A DNA stretch of 50,903 nt from Pelagophyceae sp. CCMP2097 (Eukaryota > Sar > Pelagophyceae). Location of the stretch: NCBI GenBank assembly GCA_026770575.1, contig MU657180.1, forward strand, positions 202,977 to 253,879, written 5' to 3'. The notes below the pieces were generated by a model that worked only from the letters and a program-made list of their open reading frames with translations, did not search any database and was not told the origin of the DNA. The position numbers and the translations under genes are program-made. Positions 30,582 to 42,429 of the stretch are shown here, piece after piece; positions within the stretch are counted from its first letter, which is position 1; every line of letters starts with the position of its first letter.

Positions 30582-33500
30582 ATGCCTGACGACGAAGAGG
30601 ACGTGCGCGCCGTCCAAGCCATCGAACGGATCATCAACTCGGACCCGGATTCTGCCTTTACGCGTGAGCCAGACCCTCGCGATGGTCGGCGCAAACGCGG
30701 ATCCGGTAGGCGCGCGCCTCGCGGGCACGACGTTCGCCAGACCGTGAGGAGCGTGTTTGTTCAGACTCTTGCGCCGAAACGCGGCGGCGCGGTCTGCGAG
30801 GCCCGATGTGGTTCGTCGAACGACGCACGTAGGAAGCTGCTCGTGACGGCCATCGGCGAGCAAGCCGACCTGCTCGGCATAGAGCTCGAAAAGTACTGGT
30901 GGATCGCCGCACGGTCCCTGTGAGTCTAGCGCGATGCCACCGATCGGCTTACTGCGCGGGATTAGGCTGGCCCCACTCCCGGACAAATGGGCGCAATACA
31001 AGGACGCGCAAGAGGGACGGCTGTACTACCTCAACGAGTCTTCGGGAGAATCGAGCTGGGAGCACCCGCTGGACGACCAGTACCGCCGGATGCATTCGCG
31101 CTACGCCGAGGACGACGCGCAGGGGGTGGACGGGTGGGTCTCGCCGAGTGTACATGAGCAGTCCGTCCTCGCGGAGAAGCGGCGTCAGGACGCCGCCTAC
31201 GCAAAACTCCGCGGCGACTTCTTCACGGACACGTCAAAGTCGGCGATGACGTTTGCGAGCGACGAGGAGGAAGAGGAGCCGCCTTCCAGGCGGCGCGGCG
31301 GCCGGCGGTCCGACGACGCGCGCGCGCGGTCCGACTACGCGCGGTCCGACTACGCGCGGTCCGACGCGTCGGACGGCGACGCGCCGCGCACCTCGCGCGC
31401 GGGCCGCGGCGAGTACGCTCCGCAGCAGCGACGACCGCAGCACTATCCCGACGACGCGCGCTACGAAGACGATCGTTACGAAGACGATCGTTACGACGAC
31501 GCGCGCTACGACGCGCCGCCGCGGCCGCCGCAGGGTGGCGACGACTACAAAGCTTACCCTCCGCGCCCGCAGCAGCCGCACGACCGCGACCCGCAGCGGA
31601 GCCAGCGCGACGGGGGCCAACGCGATGGAAGCCGCGACGGGAGCCAGCGGGACGGGAGCCGGGACGGCGGCCAACGCGACGGCGCGCCGAGGCAGCCTGC
31701 CTACGAGCAGCGGCAGCGGCAGGGCCGGCCTTCTGAAGACGACGAGCAGCGGAAGGGCCGGCCTTACGACGCCGACGCCGACTTTGACTTTGAGGACAGC
31801 GACGCGCGGCGAGGCTACGCCGACGACGCGCCGTACTCGAAGAGCGACCACTCGAACGGCCGCGAGGCTGGGAACGGCCGCGAGGCTGCGCGCTCGAGCG
31901 GCCGTGAGGCTTGGAGCCGGCGGTCGAAGGCCGGTTCGCCGCGACGGGACGAAAACGGTAGGGGTCCGGCGTTTCGGGACCGCTCCTACGAGCGCGAGGC
32001 GCGGCCCGAGTCGCCAGGGCGACGAGCGGCCAAGGCTGTTTTGGAAGAGGCTGCGGGTGGGCTGCGGCGGTCGGCGAGTTTGGATCGCCCAGACCGGACC
32101 CCTCCAAACCGGACCGGACCCCTCCAGACCAGACCGGACCAACAAGTTTGGGACCGCCCGGGCCAATCGCCGACGCGCGAGCCGAGGGACGAGGAGCCGG
32201 CCTACGCGCGGACCACGAGGGTGGCCGCGCCGCGAAACGAAGAGCCCGCGCCAGCGCCTTGCGCGTCGTCGTCGCCTGCGTCGCTCAACGCGGCGAATCC
32301 CGGCGAGGCCCGGAGCATCGGCGTCGAGGAGGCGCTGCGGCAGGAGATCAAGGCGCTCCAGGCGGAGAAGCTGGTGCGTCTTTGCTCGTTTTTGAAGGCG
32401 CGTGGACTCTGTGCGTTGACGGCTTTGAAAGGCGCATTGCGAGCGCCTCGACGCCGAAAAAGAGCGCGGCTCCAAGATTGTGGCCATCGCGGAGCGGGAG
32501 ACCGCCGCCGCCAAGCGAGATCGAGACGCCGCCGTCGAGGCGCTCCAGGTGCGTCGGCGGAGGCGGGTGAATTGGCAACGTTTCGAACTGGCGGCGCCGT
32601 TTCGGCCGACGGGCGCCGTCTCGGCAGACGGGCCACGTTTCCAAAAGCTCTTTTGGACCCCTTTAGGCGAACCCGACCCGGGCCTCGACGGCGGCCGCGT
32701 CTCTGCGACAGCGCGTGGAGACTGCGGAGCAGACGGTCTCCAAAAACGAAGCGGCGCTGCAAAAGGAAGCGGGCAGAGTCCAAACAGAGTCTTATCTCGC
32801 CGAGCTTGTACGGGGCCGCGAGGACGACGTCGCGAAACTTGGCGCGCTGGAGCACGAGCTGGATCGTTTACGGGATTCGCGGAAAGCCTCGTTGGCAAAG
32901 TCTGCCAAGGACGAAGAGGTCTGTCCGTCCGTCTGCCCGTCTGTCCTTCCGTCTGCCCCCGGGTAAATCCGCGAGGTTCCACCTAGGAATTGTCGGCTTT
33001 GCGCGCCAGTCTCAGAGGCACCATCGACTTGCGCGACGAGCTTGCCGCCGAGTTCGATTCGCGGCAACGCCTTTTGGATGCCGACGGCAGACGCCGGTTG
33101 GAGTCCGGCCTGCGGCAACAGGCGGTGGAAGCGGACAAGCGCCTCGAATGGAAATTACAAGATCAGCGCCGCCAATTCCAAGACGACGCTTCACGGACAC
33201 GGTCGGACGACGAGGCGCGCGGCCGCGAATCGGAGGCGCGGTTCGACGACGAACTCCGCAAGGTTTCCGAGGCGTTTGACCAAAAGCTCCAGGCTCAACG
33301 GAACGAGGCGTCGACAAAGGCGGAGCGCTCTCAAACGGTCTCGGCAGGGGAGCGCACCGAGCTGGAGCGCAAGCTGCAGTGCGCTTTACTGGCAGGGGAG
33401 TCGCTGCAGCAGGAGTGCGACGCTTTGCAGTCGGCGCATGGCGCCTTTGCGAATTCGACCTCGGAGACTTGCACTCAATTGAAGCGGCAACTCGACTTTT

Positions 33501-36500
33501 CCGAAAAGCGCCGGAAGACAGAGGTGGGCGAGCGCGATGCGGCCATGTCCGCGCTGGAGCGGCAGCTCGCGGCGGACCGAGACATGTTCGCCGGCCTCGA
33601 AATCAAGCACGATTCGGTCGTCCAAGCCTCCGAGGCGATGGTGCAAGACTGCGACGCTCGGCGAAGGCGCGACGCTGGCGAGAGGGAGGCGGCGTTGCAG
33701 GCTTGTAGGCAGGAATCTTTAGATGTGTCGGAGACTCGCATGGCCGAGGCTTTCCACGAGGCGGCGCGAAGAGAAGAGGCTTTGCGAGACGAGTTTGCTG
33801 TGACCGCGTTGGAATCGCGCCGGTGTGCGCAAGCCGACGCGGAAGCGCAGCTGGCGGCGTTGAAGGTGCGTTTCGAGCGGTCGCACGACGCGGCCGTGAA
33901 AGCGGCGCTGTCCAAGCAGCGAGAAGAATTGGCGGGGACATCGAGCGAGCAGTTCTTGCGCCGCGTCAATCTTTGGAGGTTTGGCAGAATGCGCAACGAG
34001 AAAATTCTCGCCACGGTTGCAGAGTGGTCCCCCGGATTTGCATTTGAATTGCCATCCCGCCGACTTGGACCGGCCTTTGGACTCGCGTCGCTCGATAGGT
34101 TCGAATCGGACCTGGAGTCGCTGCAGGCGGCTCATGAAGACCAACGTCTCAAGCTCAAGGCCGAGGTCGATTCCTCCCGGAAAGATTTGCGCGAGCTGAG
34201 ACTCTCTGCCGACTCTGAAAGAGACCGTTTGCGCGGCGACGTTTCGGAAGCGGCCAACTCGGCTGCTCAACTCGAAGCGGCGCGCGACGCGTCCGTCGCC
34301 CAACTCGACGCGCAACGCAAGGCCGCCGACCGACGCGCCGCCGCCTCGCAAGCCGCTTTTGACGGCGACGCCGCGACGCTGCGCGCCGACATCGACCGTC
34401 TGACCAGAGCAAACGACGCGTTTGCTTCCGCTGCTCGAGCTCGGTCGGAAAAGGCCGAGGCTCGCGCCGCTGAAGCGTTGGAAGCAGAGGTCTTTGCGAG
34501 AGCGGAGCTCGACGCCGTCGGCGCCGCCTCGAGCGCAGCGCAGCAAAGAGCTCTCCGGGGCGAGGCGGCAGCTGCTTCGGCGAAACGCGAGTTGCAAGTC
34601 CTGAAAACGGACCTGGAAGCACAATCAGCCCATCTCGACGAGCACAAGACGGCCATCAAGCATGCTTCCGACGCAGAAGCGGTGCGAAGGCGCGAGCTCG
34701 ACGCCGCCAGGGCCGAACTGGCAGAGGTGCGACTTTTCCCCCAACGAGGCGCCCCTCGCGCAACGCAACGTTTGGACCTCCCGATAGGCGCTGCGCCAGA
34801 CGGCGGCGTTCCAGCAGCAGCTCGAGTCGAATAACCGCGTGCACTCTGATGTGGACGCCACGTCGATGCGCGAGATCGCGCGTGCGTACATGGTCGTTGC
34901 GCCGACGGATCGTGTCCAAAGCTTGCCGAAGAACCACCCTGGCTGGGGCTGCTCACTCGGTCCCTCTTCTTGAGTGGTCCTCTTGCCGCCTTAGTGGTCC
35001 TCCTTTGGGGAGGCGGGTCCTCTTTCCTTGAGCCTCTCGGTCTTGGGCCTCTGTATTCGGCCGCGATATTAGGCCTGCGTCTCGAGTTGGAGTCGGTGTC
35101 TACGAAGAGCTCGCGCAGTGCGGGCGACTCTGAGCGCAAGTGGGCTCTGGAGCGGAGTGCGCTGCGGTCGGATTCGGATGGACTCGAGGTCGAGGTTGCG
35201 GCACTGCGCTCCAAGGCATCCGACCTCCAAGCGCAGCTTTGCGCCTCGAAAAGCAAGGCCGAAAACGCCATTGCCCAAGCAGGCAACGAATCGCAGGCAA
35301 AGCTCGAGGCCGTGCACGTCCAACTCGAAAACGTCCGGTGCGCCGACGTTTTCAAACAAAGAGCTCCGCAAGAACGAGCGTTCAGCGAGCCCCCCCCTTT
35401 AGGGCGGCGCTCGAGTCCTCGAAGCGCGAGTCTGCCGCGCTGGCCAAGCAGCGCGAGGGCGACGCGGTGCAGCGCGAGGTTGACGCAAAGGCGGTCTCGG
35501 AATTGCAAATGGCCCACGCACTGCAAGTCTCGCAGGAGCAGCGCGTGAGGCGCCTTGTTGACCCTTTTTCGCGACGCGCCCTTTTTGAAAGGGTGGGCCT
35601 TGCCGACGATTGGGGGGCCCGGGCCTTTGCCGAAGATGCGGCCTTGCCCCGCCTCGATTGATGCCATGTTGCCACGGTCCGAGGTGATGAGTTGATGGTC
35701 TCATCAATGATTAGGTGATTTTGGACCTGGGCAAGAAACTCGCGCAGGTCCAGGCAGAGTTGGCCGACGCAAACGACCGCAAGATCCACCTCGACAACGA
35801 GCGCGCGCGTGAGTTCGATCCCAAGCCAAACGTCCGGAAGATGCCTGTGAAGCATCACGACACGTGAAACTGCTGGCAAATCTCTTTTGAAGCCCCACTC
35901 TTGGAAAAGGCTCCGCAACGTGGTCCCTAGGCGCCTCGGCGGCCGAGTCGGACTTTGCGAACGCGCTGGCGGAGACGGAGGCCTTGCGGGCGCAGCTCGA
36001 TCCGGCTCTTGGAGTTGGAGAGGAAGCGTCGGACCTCTTCGCAAAGTATGCTTTGGAAAGGGCGCAACGGCGGGCCTTGCACAACAAGCTCATGGAATTG
36101 CAAGGCAACATCCGCGTCATCGCGCGGTGCCGGCCGCCGGCGCCTTTCGAGACTGCGGGCGGCGACGCGGACGTGGTGCTCTTCCCAGACGCGCAAGGCG
36201 AGCTCACCGTCCGAAATGAAGCTGGCTCGCCGCACGCTTTCGAGTTCGACTCGGTCTTCGCGCCTGGGTCGACTCAAGGAGAGGTCTTCGACGCGGTCAA
36301 GCCCATGATCACGAGCGCTCTCGACGGGTACCCTTCGTGCATCTTCGCATACGGCCAGACGGGCTCCGGCAAGACGCACACCATGGAAGGCCCGCTGGAA
36401 GACCGCGGGGTCTACTTCCGCGCCCTCGCCGAGCTCTTCGAATTCCGCGACGAAAAAGGGCAGCCTCTGCAGATCACTCTTTCCATGCTCGAGATTTACA

Positions 36501-37257
36501 ACGAGACCATCCGCGACTTGTTAGTCTTGAAGACGGGCGGGCAACCCAAGTTGGAAATCCGACAGACGCAGACGGGCCACAACGTCCCCGGCCTGACGCA
36601 AGTGCGCGTGGCGACGCAGGACGAGGTGACGAACGTGGTGGGGAAAGGATCTGCTCAGCGGACGGTCGGCGGTCATGACATGAACGAACACTCTTCCCGA
36701 TCGCACCTCATCATTTCGCTGGACATTGCCGGCCGCGGCAAGCTCAACCTCGTCGACCTGGCCGGCAGCGAGCGCCTCTCCAAGACGAACGCGACGGGGG
36801 ATCGCCTCAAAGAGGCGCAAGCGATCAATAAGTCGCTCTCCGCTCTCGGGGATGTCATCCAGGCTCTGTCCAAGAAGAACGGCCACGTACCCTACCGCAA
36901 CTCCAAGCTGACGTATCTGTTGCAGGACTCGCTCTCGGTCTCGGCCAAAGTGATGATGGTCGTCGCAGTCTCGCCAAACGAGTCAAACGCCTCGGAAACA
37001 ATCTGCTCCTTGAACTTTGCTTCAAGATGCAGAGACGTGGCCCTCGGCGGCAAGAGCGCCTCGTACGTCGCTTGTTGGATGATGCACTCGAGAGCCGCGC
37101 CGATGGCAAGAGCCTTGGGAAAGAGCCTTTTTCGGAAAGAACGATTTCTTGCCTTGCAGGATTTGATTAGCGATTAAACCTTTCTAGGATCGAGCTAGAC
37201 AAGGCCAAGAAGACCATTCGCATGCTCCAAGCCAAGCTGGCGACGTTGACCTCGTGA
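30582..37257 (+). CDS. Kinesin-14 with CEP164-like WW N-terminus and long coiled coil
   Basis: The model has eleven exons, about 1,860 aa: 30582-30919, 30966-32373, 32444-32548, 32712-32918, 32987-34726, 34800-34881, 35073-35337, 35403-35544, 35715-35808, 35931-37062 and 37188-37257. All junctions are phase-consistent. Residues ~85-150 match the CEP164 N-terminus: a helix (LLGIELEKYWWIAARSL), then LAPLPDKW, LYYLNESSGESSWEHPLDDQY (WW domain). Next are ~430 aa of Asp/Arg/Gln-rich repeats (RYEDDRYEDDRYDD, SQRDGSRDGGQRDG), then ~900 aa of coiled coil. The motor is C-terminal with a kinesin-14 neck (MELQGNIRVIARCRPP), P-loop GQTGSGKTHT, switch I NEHSSRSH and switch II DLAGSER, followed by a short IELDKAKKTIRMLQAKL helix. 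It should be a minus-end-directed microtubule motor, perhaps basal-body-associated. The first exon and 33957-34104 may hide in-frame introns. Confidence 0.85.
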
Positions 37258-37444
37258 CTTTGTAATCGCACCTCGCCTGTCGAAAACCCCGGGCAATACA
37301 CGGACTCTGCCCCACGGGCCTTTCGGGGGTTCGTTCAGACTTGCCGGGGCGTCCGGCCCCGCAGGAAACCCCAAAGACTCCATCGGGCTCCCCTCCCGCT
37401 TTTCAGGCCGCCCCTTCCCGAGGGTCCCTCGTTGGATTCTCAGA

Positions 37445-39055
37445 TTAGTTGGCGACGCGCCTTCGTCCGATTTTAGGACCGTTGCGTCTTGGGTCGATTT
37501 GAGGGCCGTTGTGTCTTGGGTCGGATTGCGGGGGTGCGGGGGACTGCCCGTTCCAAACTTTCGCCGATTTCGTCGCAGGGTGAGCGGCGCCAGACTTGTC
37601 ATTCAAACGGACCTCGTTCAGCGCGCCGCGGCTCTTGTGCAGGCGCAGCTCATCCAAGACTTGCCGCAATTCGTCTCCGAAGAATTCCGGCCGTTTCCCC
37701 TCTGGTCTCGCGCGCAACGCGGCGCCGTAGAGTTGCTTGGCGAGCGGCAGGCCTTGGAAGAGCTGGTTGGTCGGTTTTAACAGCATCTCCCGCGCCACGG
37801 GCGAGTACTTGCTCGCCTCTTTTTGCTCCTTGTCGCAATAAGAGGCGTACGCCTCCAAGACCAAGAGCCGCGCCTCAAACGCACCCAGCCCCTTGGAGAC
37901 GTCAACGTCGCCAAAAAGACGGTGGTCCACGCCGGCGAAGAAAAACGGGTCGTCGCGCGCCAGGCGGCCCACCATGGCCCCGTCGGCGCCGGAAGCGTGG
38001 TGTAAACGCACCTGGGCGTCGGGTCAAGGCGCGGCGCAAAGGTGAAGACGCAGGAAAAGCAAAAGACCGCGCACCTGTTCGAGCGTCTTGATCCCTCCGT
38101 TGACCTGGAACCGCAGCGCCGGGAGCTCCTTTTTCAGGCGGTACGCAAACTCCGGCCGCAGAGGGACGAGCTCCTCGCTGCGGTTCATGGTGGTCGAAAC
38201 GAAGCCCGAGTTGGCCGCCTTTTTCGGCGCCGGCGCATCTAAAGCCGCCAGCTTCGGAGGCAGGCCATCCAGCAGAGCCTTTCGGGCGTGGATGACGAAG
38301 CGGTCGCAGCCGCCAGTAGAGTGGAGCTCGCCGACGAAGTCTCGGAAATACTCGTACGAGTCGTACGAGTCGACGCCGATTCGCACTTTACACCTAAAAG
38401 CGCCCTCTTCGCTCCTCTCTACCGGCGGCTGCGCCCTCTTTGCTCCAGCCACCTCGTTTTCAAAACCAACGACGCAGCCTCGCACGAGATCGGAACGGTG
38501 AGCTCAGTCGTCAGCGCCTTGACGATTGCGACGCAGCGCTTCTGGTTGGCGGGGAGCATCATTAAAGCGCCGTACTTGCCGGAGTGCGCGTTGCGGCTCG
38601 GGCCTAGCGCAGAATCACCCGTCGGTCGTCCCCGGACGCTCCCAACGCCCAGGGGTGGATGTGAAGCAAGCAACGCTTCGAAACGCACATCCGAGATTCA
38701 GGTTGACCTCGCCGTAGCCGAGGTCCTGGCAGATCTTTGCGGCGGCTAAGACTTCCGCGACGTCGTCGCCGCCGACTTGGGCCACCAAAGGATGTTCGAC
38801 TGGCGAGTACCTCAGCATCTTCTCCACTTCCCGCTTCTTCAGCTTCGCAAGGCGGTGAGACGCGAACATGGGCGTCCACAGCACCGTGCGCTTCGTCATC
38901 AGGCGAAGCAGGTACCTGCAAAGGCGGCATCGAGGCGGCAGGATGCGAGGGGAAAGTGCTTCTGCCTTTGACAGCCCTCTGTCGTTTCGAGGCTGCTACC
39001 TGAAGTGCCGCGTCGTGATGTCGACCATCGGCGCGACGCTGAGCTGCATGACCAT
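37445..39055 (-). CDS. tRNA-dihydrouridine synthase, DusA type
   Basis: A flavin enzyme that reduces uridine to dihydrouridine in the tRNA D-loop. Five exons (39055-39000, 38915-38689, 38603-38486, 38393-38075, 38011-37445) encode 428 aa; all introns (63-92 bp) are phase-consistent. Motifs in order: SVAPMVDITTRHFRYLLRLM (flavin-binding start), EHPLVAQVGGDD, GYGEVNLNLGCPSRNAHSGK with the catalytic Cys, KVRIGVDSYDSYEY, FVIHARKALLDGL and QVNGGIKTLEQ, then GADGAMVGRLARDDPF. This order and spacing are DusA-like rather than eukaryotic Dus1-4-like, so a bacterial or organellar origin is plausible. No clear transit peptide precedes MVMQLSVAP, so an upstream targeting exon may be missing. The C-terminal ~100 aa after the barrel are extra. 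Intron 2 carries a dispersed 20-mer repeat. Confidence 0.93.
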
Positions 39056-39396
39056 GGCGCGTGCCACAGACGGTCCTATGCATGCACAAGCTCTCGCCAT
39101 CAGCATGCAATCTCGCCACTGGGCGCATCGCTCGGTGTACGGCTGCACGGGCGACGGGGGCGGCCGGACTCACGCTCTCGGGGCCTTGCCGCTCTCTCAG
39201 GAGCCTGCTCCGACGAAGGGATCGACTTCGCCAAACAGGCCGACCCCCGGGGCCGCACATTACCGCACACGCCGCCCGGGGTACCCGATGCACGCGACAC
39301 CTTGCGACGTGCGTCGAACGGTGTTAAGATGCATAGACGTTCGGCCCGTGCACGCATCTCCAGCCGTCCCGAGCGCTCTTGTCGCCAGGGGCCTTT
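39056..39396. other. Spacer between Dus start and GrpE stop
   Basis: 341 bp with no supportable gene; it must contain the Dus promoter. It has several CATG-containing words (GCATGCA near 39077) but no clear TATA box. If Dus has an upstream targeting exon it would lie here. Confidence 0.4.
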
Positions 39397-40616
39397 TCAC
39401 TCGGCTTTCTCCTCGGCGGCCTCTTCGGCGGGCTCCGCGTCGGTTGCGGCGGCTGCTCGTGCCTTTGACACGGTGCAGCGCGCCTTGCGGACGACGTCTC
39501 CAGAGGCGGTCTGGTAGCCCCTTCGCTTCGACTCCAAGACAGTGTCGACGTCGCCGTCGCCGTCGACAGACTCCACGACCTCGTGCTTCACTTTGTCAAA
39601 GTTGTCCCCGGCGGCGGGCTCGAACGGGGACATGCCGAACTTGGTAAACTTTTCCATAAACTCAACGTAGACCTTTTCGAAATCGCCCGCAAGTTTGGTC
39701 TCGCCTAGATAAGCGGGATGCAACGTGCGACAAAGGCAACCGAAACAAAGACGTGCCAGTCCGGCCAGAGAAGAGGTGCGAGACACACGAGGCCACCAAG
39801 ACGTGCCCGTCGTACAAGGATCCCACGCTTGCCCGGGGTGCGTACCTTCGTCGGCCGGTGCCAGCGACGCCCCAATCTCCTCAAACGCGGTCAGCATCTT
39901 CTCAAACGCGCGCATCACCTATACGGTGGCGTTTGCGGCCCCGAATCACGCGTGTCTTCCGCCCACGACATCGTCCCCTCGTCTCTGCCGTCCGCGGCTC
40001 TGCCGTGGCCGTATTCGCGGGACGCGGCAACAAACATCCCTCTTCGCCGCGTTGGTAGTCGCAGTCGTCGACGTCGCCGAGTTGCGCTTGTACGTCTCGA
40101 TCTCCGCCGCGAGGCGGTACATGCCCTTTTGGCCCGCGTCCGAGGCCGCATCCTTGGTGCGAGAAAGCCTGAGTCCTCGAGAGATTTTGCTTCGCATGGA
40201 ATCGAGCCATGTTTCACTTCGGCTTGCACTCGGATAGTCGAGTAGGCGCTTGGACGCGGCGGCGTACGCGAAGCGCTTGGATTTGAGGTTCTTCTCGGCC
40301 TCGGCGATTGTGACCTTGAGTTCGGCAGTCGCATCAAACTTTTCCGTCGTGTCCATTTCCGCCTATATAGAACCTTGACAAGGTTCCCGGACAACGTCCC
40401 GTCGACGCGCGTCCCATCAACACGCTGTAGGCATGGTCGGGCAAGAGGCGGGAAGGGGCGCACTTCAACTTCCACCGGCGTCTCCTCCGCGGCTTCCGGC
40501 GCCTCGTCTTCCGCGGCGGCGCGCGTACATCCGAGGCCCTGCTGCGGCGCGGCGCGGAGCGTGAACGCGGCGGCGGTGCCGGCGCAGAGCGCGAGGACGA
40601 GCTGCCGTCGGAGCAT
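39397..40616 (-). CDS. grpE: GrpE nucleotide-exchange factor, plastid-targeted
   Basis: GrpE releases ADP from DnaK-type HSP70. Four exons (40616-40464, 40362-40036, 39918-39846, 39704-39397) give about 286 aa. The N-terminus is a signal peptide ending in AAAF (MLRRQLVLALCAGTAAAFTL): Phe directly after the predicted cleavage, then TLRAAP. This is the bipartite ASAFAP-type plastid signal of algae with red secondary plastids. The GrpE body follows: long helix, EIETYKRNSA (matching the E-x-Y-x-x-R/K motif), then EEIGASLAP, FEKVYVEFMEKFTKFGMSPF, GDNFDKVKHEVVES and the C-terminal wing VDTVLESKRRGYQTASGDVV. Exon 2 may contain an unresolved intron (about 40140-40215). The acidic tail (EEAAEEKAE) is typical of low-complexity ends. 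A stromal partner of plastid HSP70 is inferred. Confidence 0.88.
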
Positions 40617-40851
40617 GCTGCGTCTGACTTTCGCCGATTCTGCCACCTTTGGATAAACACACGCCTCTCGAGAAGCCTCCTCCCGGGCGTCTCCGCGCAA
40701 CTCGTCGTGCATCAAGGGCAGCGTAGGACTATTCGGGACCGACTGCAGGGGCTCGCTCGTCTCGGACGCGGAGGGGCTCGATCCAAACCCTGGCTTAGAA
40801 ACAGTGCAGGGTTCAATCCTCAGGCGCGCGGGAAGAGGCGCGGTTCTGCAC
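40617..40851. other. Spacer between GrpE start and phosphate-carrier stop
   Basis: 235 bp, no supportable gene. A T-arm-like GGTTCAATCC at about 40808 was checked and does not belong to a tRNA. Confidence 0.45.
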
Positions 40852-41864
40852 TTAGTGGTGCTCAGCCGACGGATCGTGGAAGTGGAACTTCTTGGCGCCG
40901 ACGGCGCCCATGACGATGTCGAAGATGCCGAACTGGCCCGCAGTGAGCGTGCCGATCATGACGCAGCGCGCGCCGAGGCCCTGCGTGCAGAGCGTGTACA
41001 CGCCCGTCTCGGCGATAATGTTCGACATGCGCGAGAACATGCCCCCCGTGCCGCCGGCGCCGCCTTTGTTGATCTTGGAGAGCAGAGTGTCCGCCGGGTG
41101 CGAGATGATGGCGGCGGCGACGCCGGCGACGACGCCCGACGCCAGCGAGACGCCCAAGTTGCCAATCGCGGGCGGCTTCTCCTTGGTGCCGCCCAGGCCG
41201 GAGTAGATGGCCTCAGCGGCGCGGCCCTGGACCGCGAACTTGGTCATGGTGTAGGGGATCTGCTTGCACAGAATGGGGATAAAGCCCGAGTAGAACGCGC
41301 CCATGAACCCGGACTCCGCAGTCATCTTCTTGGCGCAGGCCACCATCGAGTCGGCGTACTGCGGGTTCGAGACGAGGCGGATGCGGCAGGCTTCGTACGG
41401 GCAGAGGAAGATGTCGGCGATGAACTCTGCGCACGCCGAAGAAAGCAGATAAATCGAGTCGCGGTTGTCCCACGCAGTTTGCTCCCCGACCTTCTTCGTG
41501 ATGTTGATCTTGAAGAACTCAACGCCGCCGAACTTGAACCAGCCCTGGATGAAGTAGCCCTGCGCCGTGGGGCCCAGGCCCGTCAGCAGCGCGCCGGCGC
41601 CCTCCGCCGAAATCACCTGCTTGAACCCGCCGATAAAGCCCTGGTTGTACTTGATCGGGTCGATCTGGATACGCGTCTTCACGACGTCGACGGGCCTAAT
41701 CGTTTGCTGGGGTCCCGGGAACGTCACGGTATTGCGGCTTTCCACGCATCCCACGCAACCCACGCATCCACGCAACCCAAAGAACGCACGTGAGCGCGCC
41801 GTGCGTGATGGAGCAGCAGATGCCGCCGGCGAGGGCGCCGGACAGGTAGTACTTGAGGCCGAAC
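40852..41864 (-). CDS. Mitochondrial phosphate carrier (SLC25A3/MIR1 type), 5' end unresolved
   Basis: An inner-membrane carrier that imports phosphate with H+ for ATP synthase. Exons 41864-41790 and 41695-40852 are clear; the intron is GTGCGT...TTAG with matching phase. At least one upstream exon, including the start codon, is missing because the first exon begins mid-codon at a CAG acceptor. Three mitochondrial-carrier repeats are visible with signatures PVDVVKTRI, PYEACRIRL and HPADTLLSKI. Specific phosphate-carrier features are KYYLSGALAGGICCSITHGA in TM1, IQIDPIKYNQGFIGGF, AQGYFIQGWFKFGGVEFFK and KQIPYTMTKF. The C-terminus after the last helix is FHFHDPSAEHH. Intron 41696-41789 contains short (GCGTGG)-type repeats. 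Confidence 0.92.
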
Positions 41865-42052
41865 CTGTTTTTGAAGATTCGACGGCGGGAACGCGCGCAT
41901 CGATTCCCGCGACCATTTTCAGCCAGTCCACCCGGTTAAAGGCACACGTCCGCGCCGGCGCACGCCGTCGACCGACCGCACGCAGACGGATCCTCCCGCT
42001 TCAACGCCGCGAGGAAGCCGCGGCGAGGGAGTCGAGGGTCGGTCGCGACCAC

Positions 42053-42283
42053 TCATCCTTTCCACCGCAGAAATTCCCAGTCCGCGCTGAAGTCCTCGCG
42101 GACGGATAGGCCCGCCCACGCCCCTTCCACGCCCTTGCGATACGCCGCCCCGGAACCGCATAGGCACGGCGGTTCCATTTCACCGTGCGAAGAAAAAGCC
42201 GCGTTGCGAAAGGGACCAGACGCCGGTATAGACGGCCCCTGGCCCATGACCAGCTCCGAGTCGGCGGCGGCGGGCGGCGACAT
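42053..42283 (-). CDS. Possible small protein with SEC-C-like CxCGSG motif
   Basis: A 76-codon open frame starts MSPPAAADSELVMGQG and contains PPCLCGSGAAYRKG, which resembles the first half of a SEC-C zinc motif, then SVREDFSADWEFLRWKG. Its size, its lack of the remaining ligands and its position just upstream of the phosphate carrier leave three possibilities: a tiny gene, an exon of a larger one, or chance. No splice link to the carrier was found. Confidence 0.25.
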   Translation of the reverse strand: MSPPAAADSELVMGQGPSIPASGPFRNAAFSSHGEMEPPCLCGSGAAYRKGVEGAWAGLSVREDFSADWEFLRWKG

Positions 42284-42429
42284 GGTGACCTAACGCGACG
42301 TCGGCGCCCGGGCGCGGACGAAGAAGGGCGTACCTCGGGTGTCTTGGAACCGCGGATGGGCGAGGCGGGTCGGACGGACCCGGACGCAAATGCACGTGCG
42401 TTGTCCCCGAACTTTTTTCCGAAAATCAC

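Noticed and set aside
40790..40840. tRNA-like GGTTCAATCC
   Set aside because: The bases beside the loop do not form a 5-bp T stem, and no anticodon or acceptor stem fits upstream.
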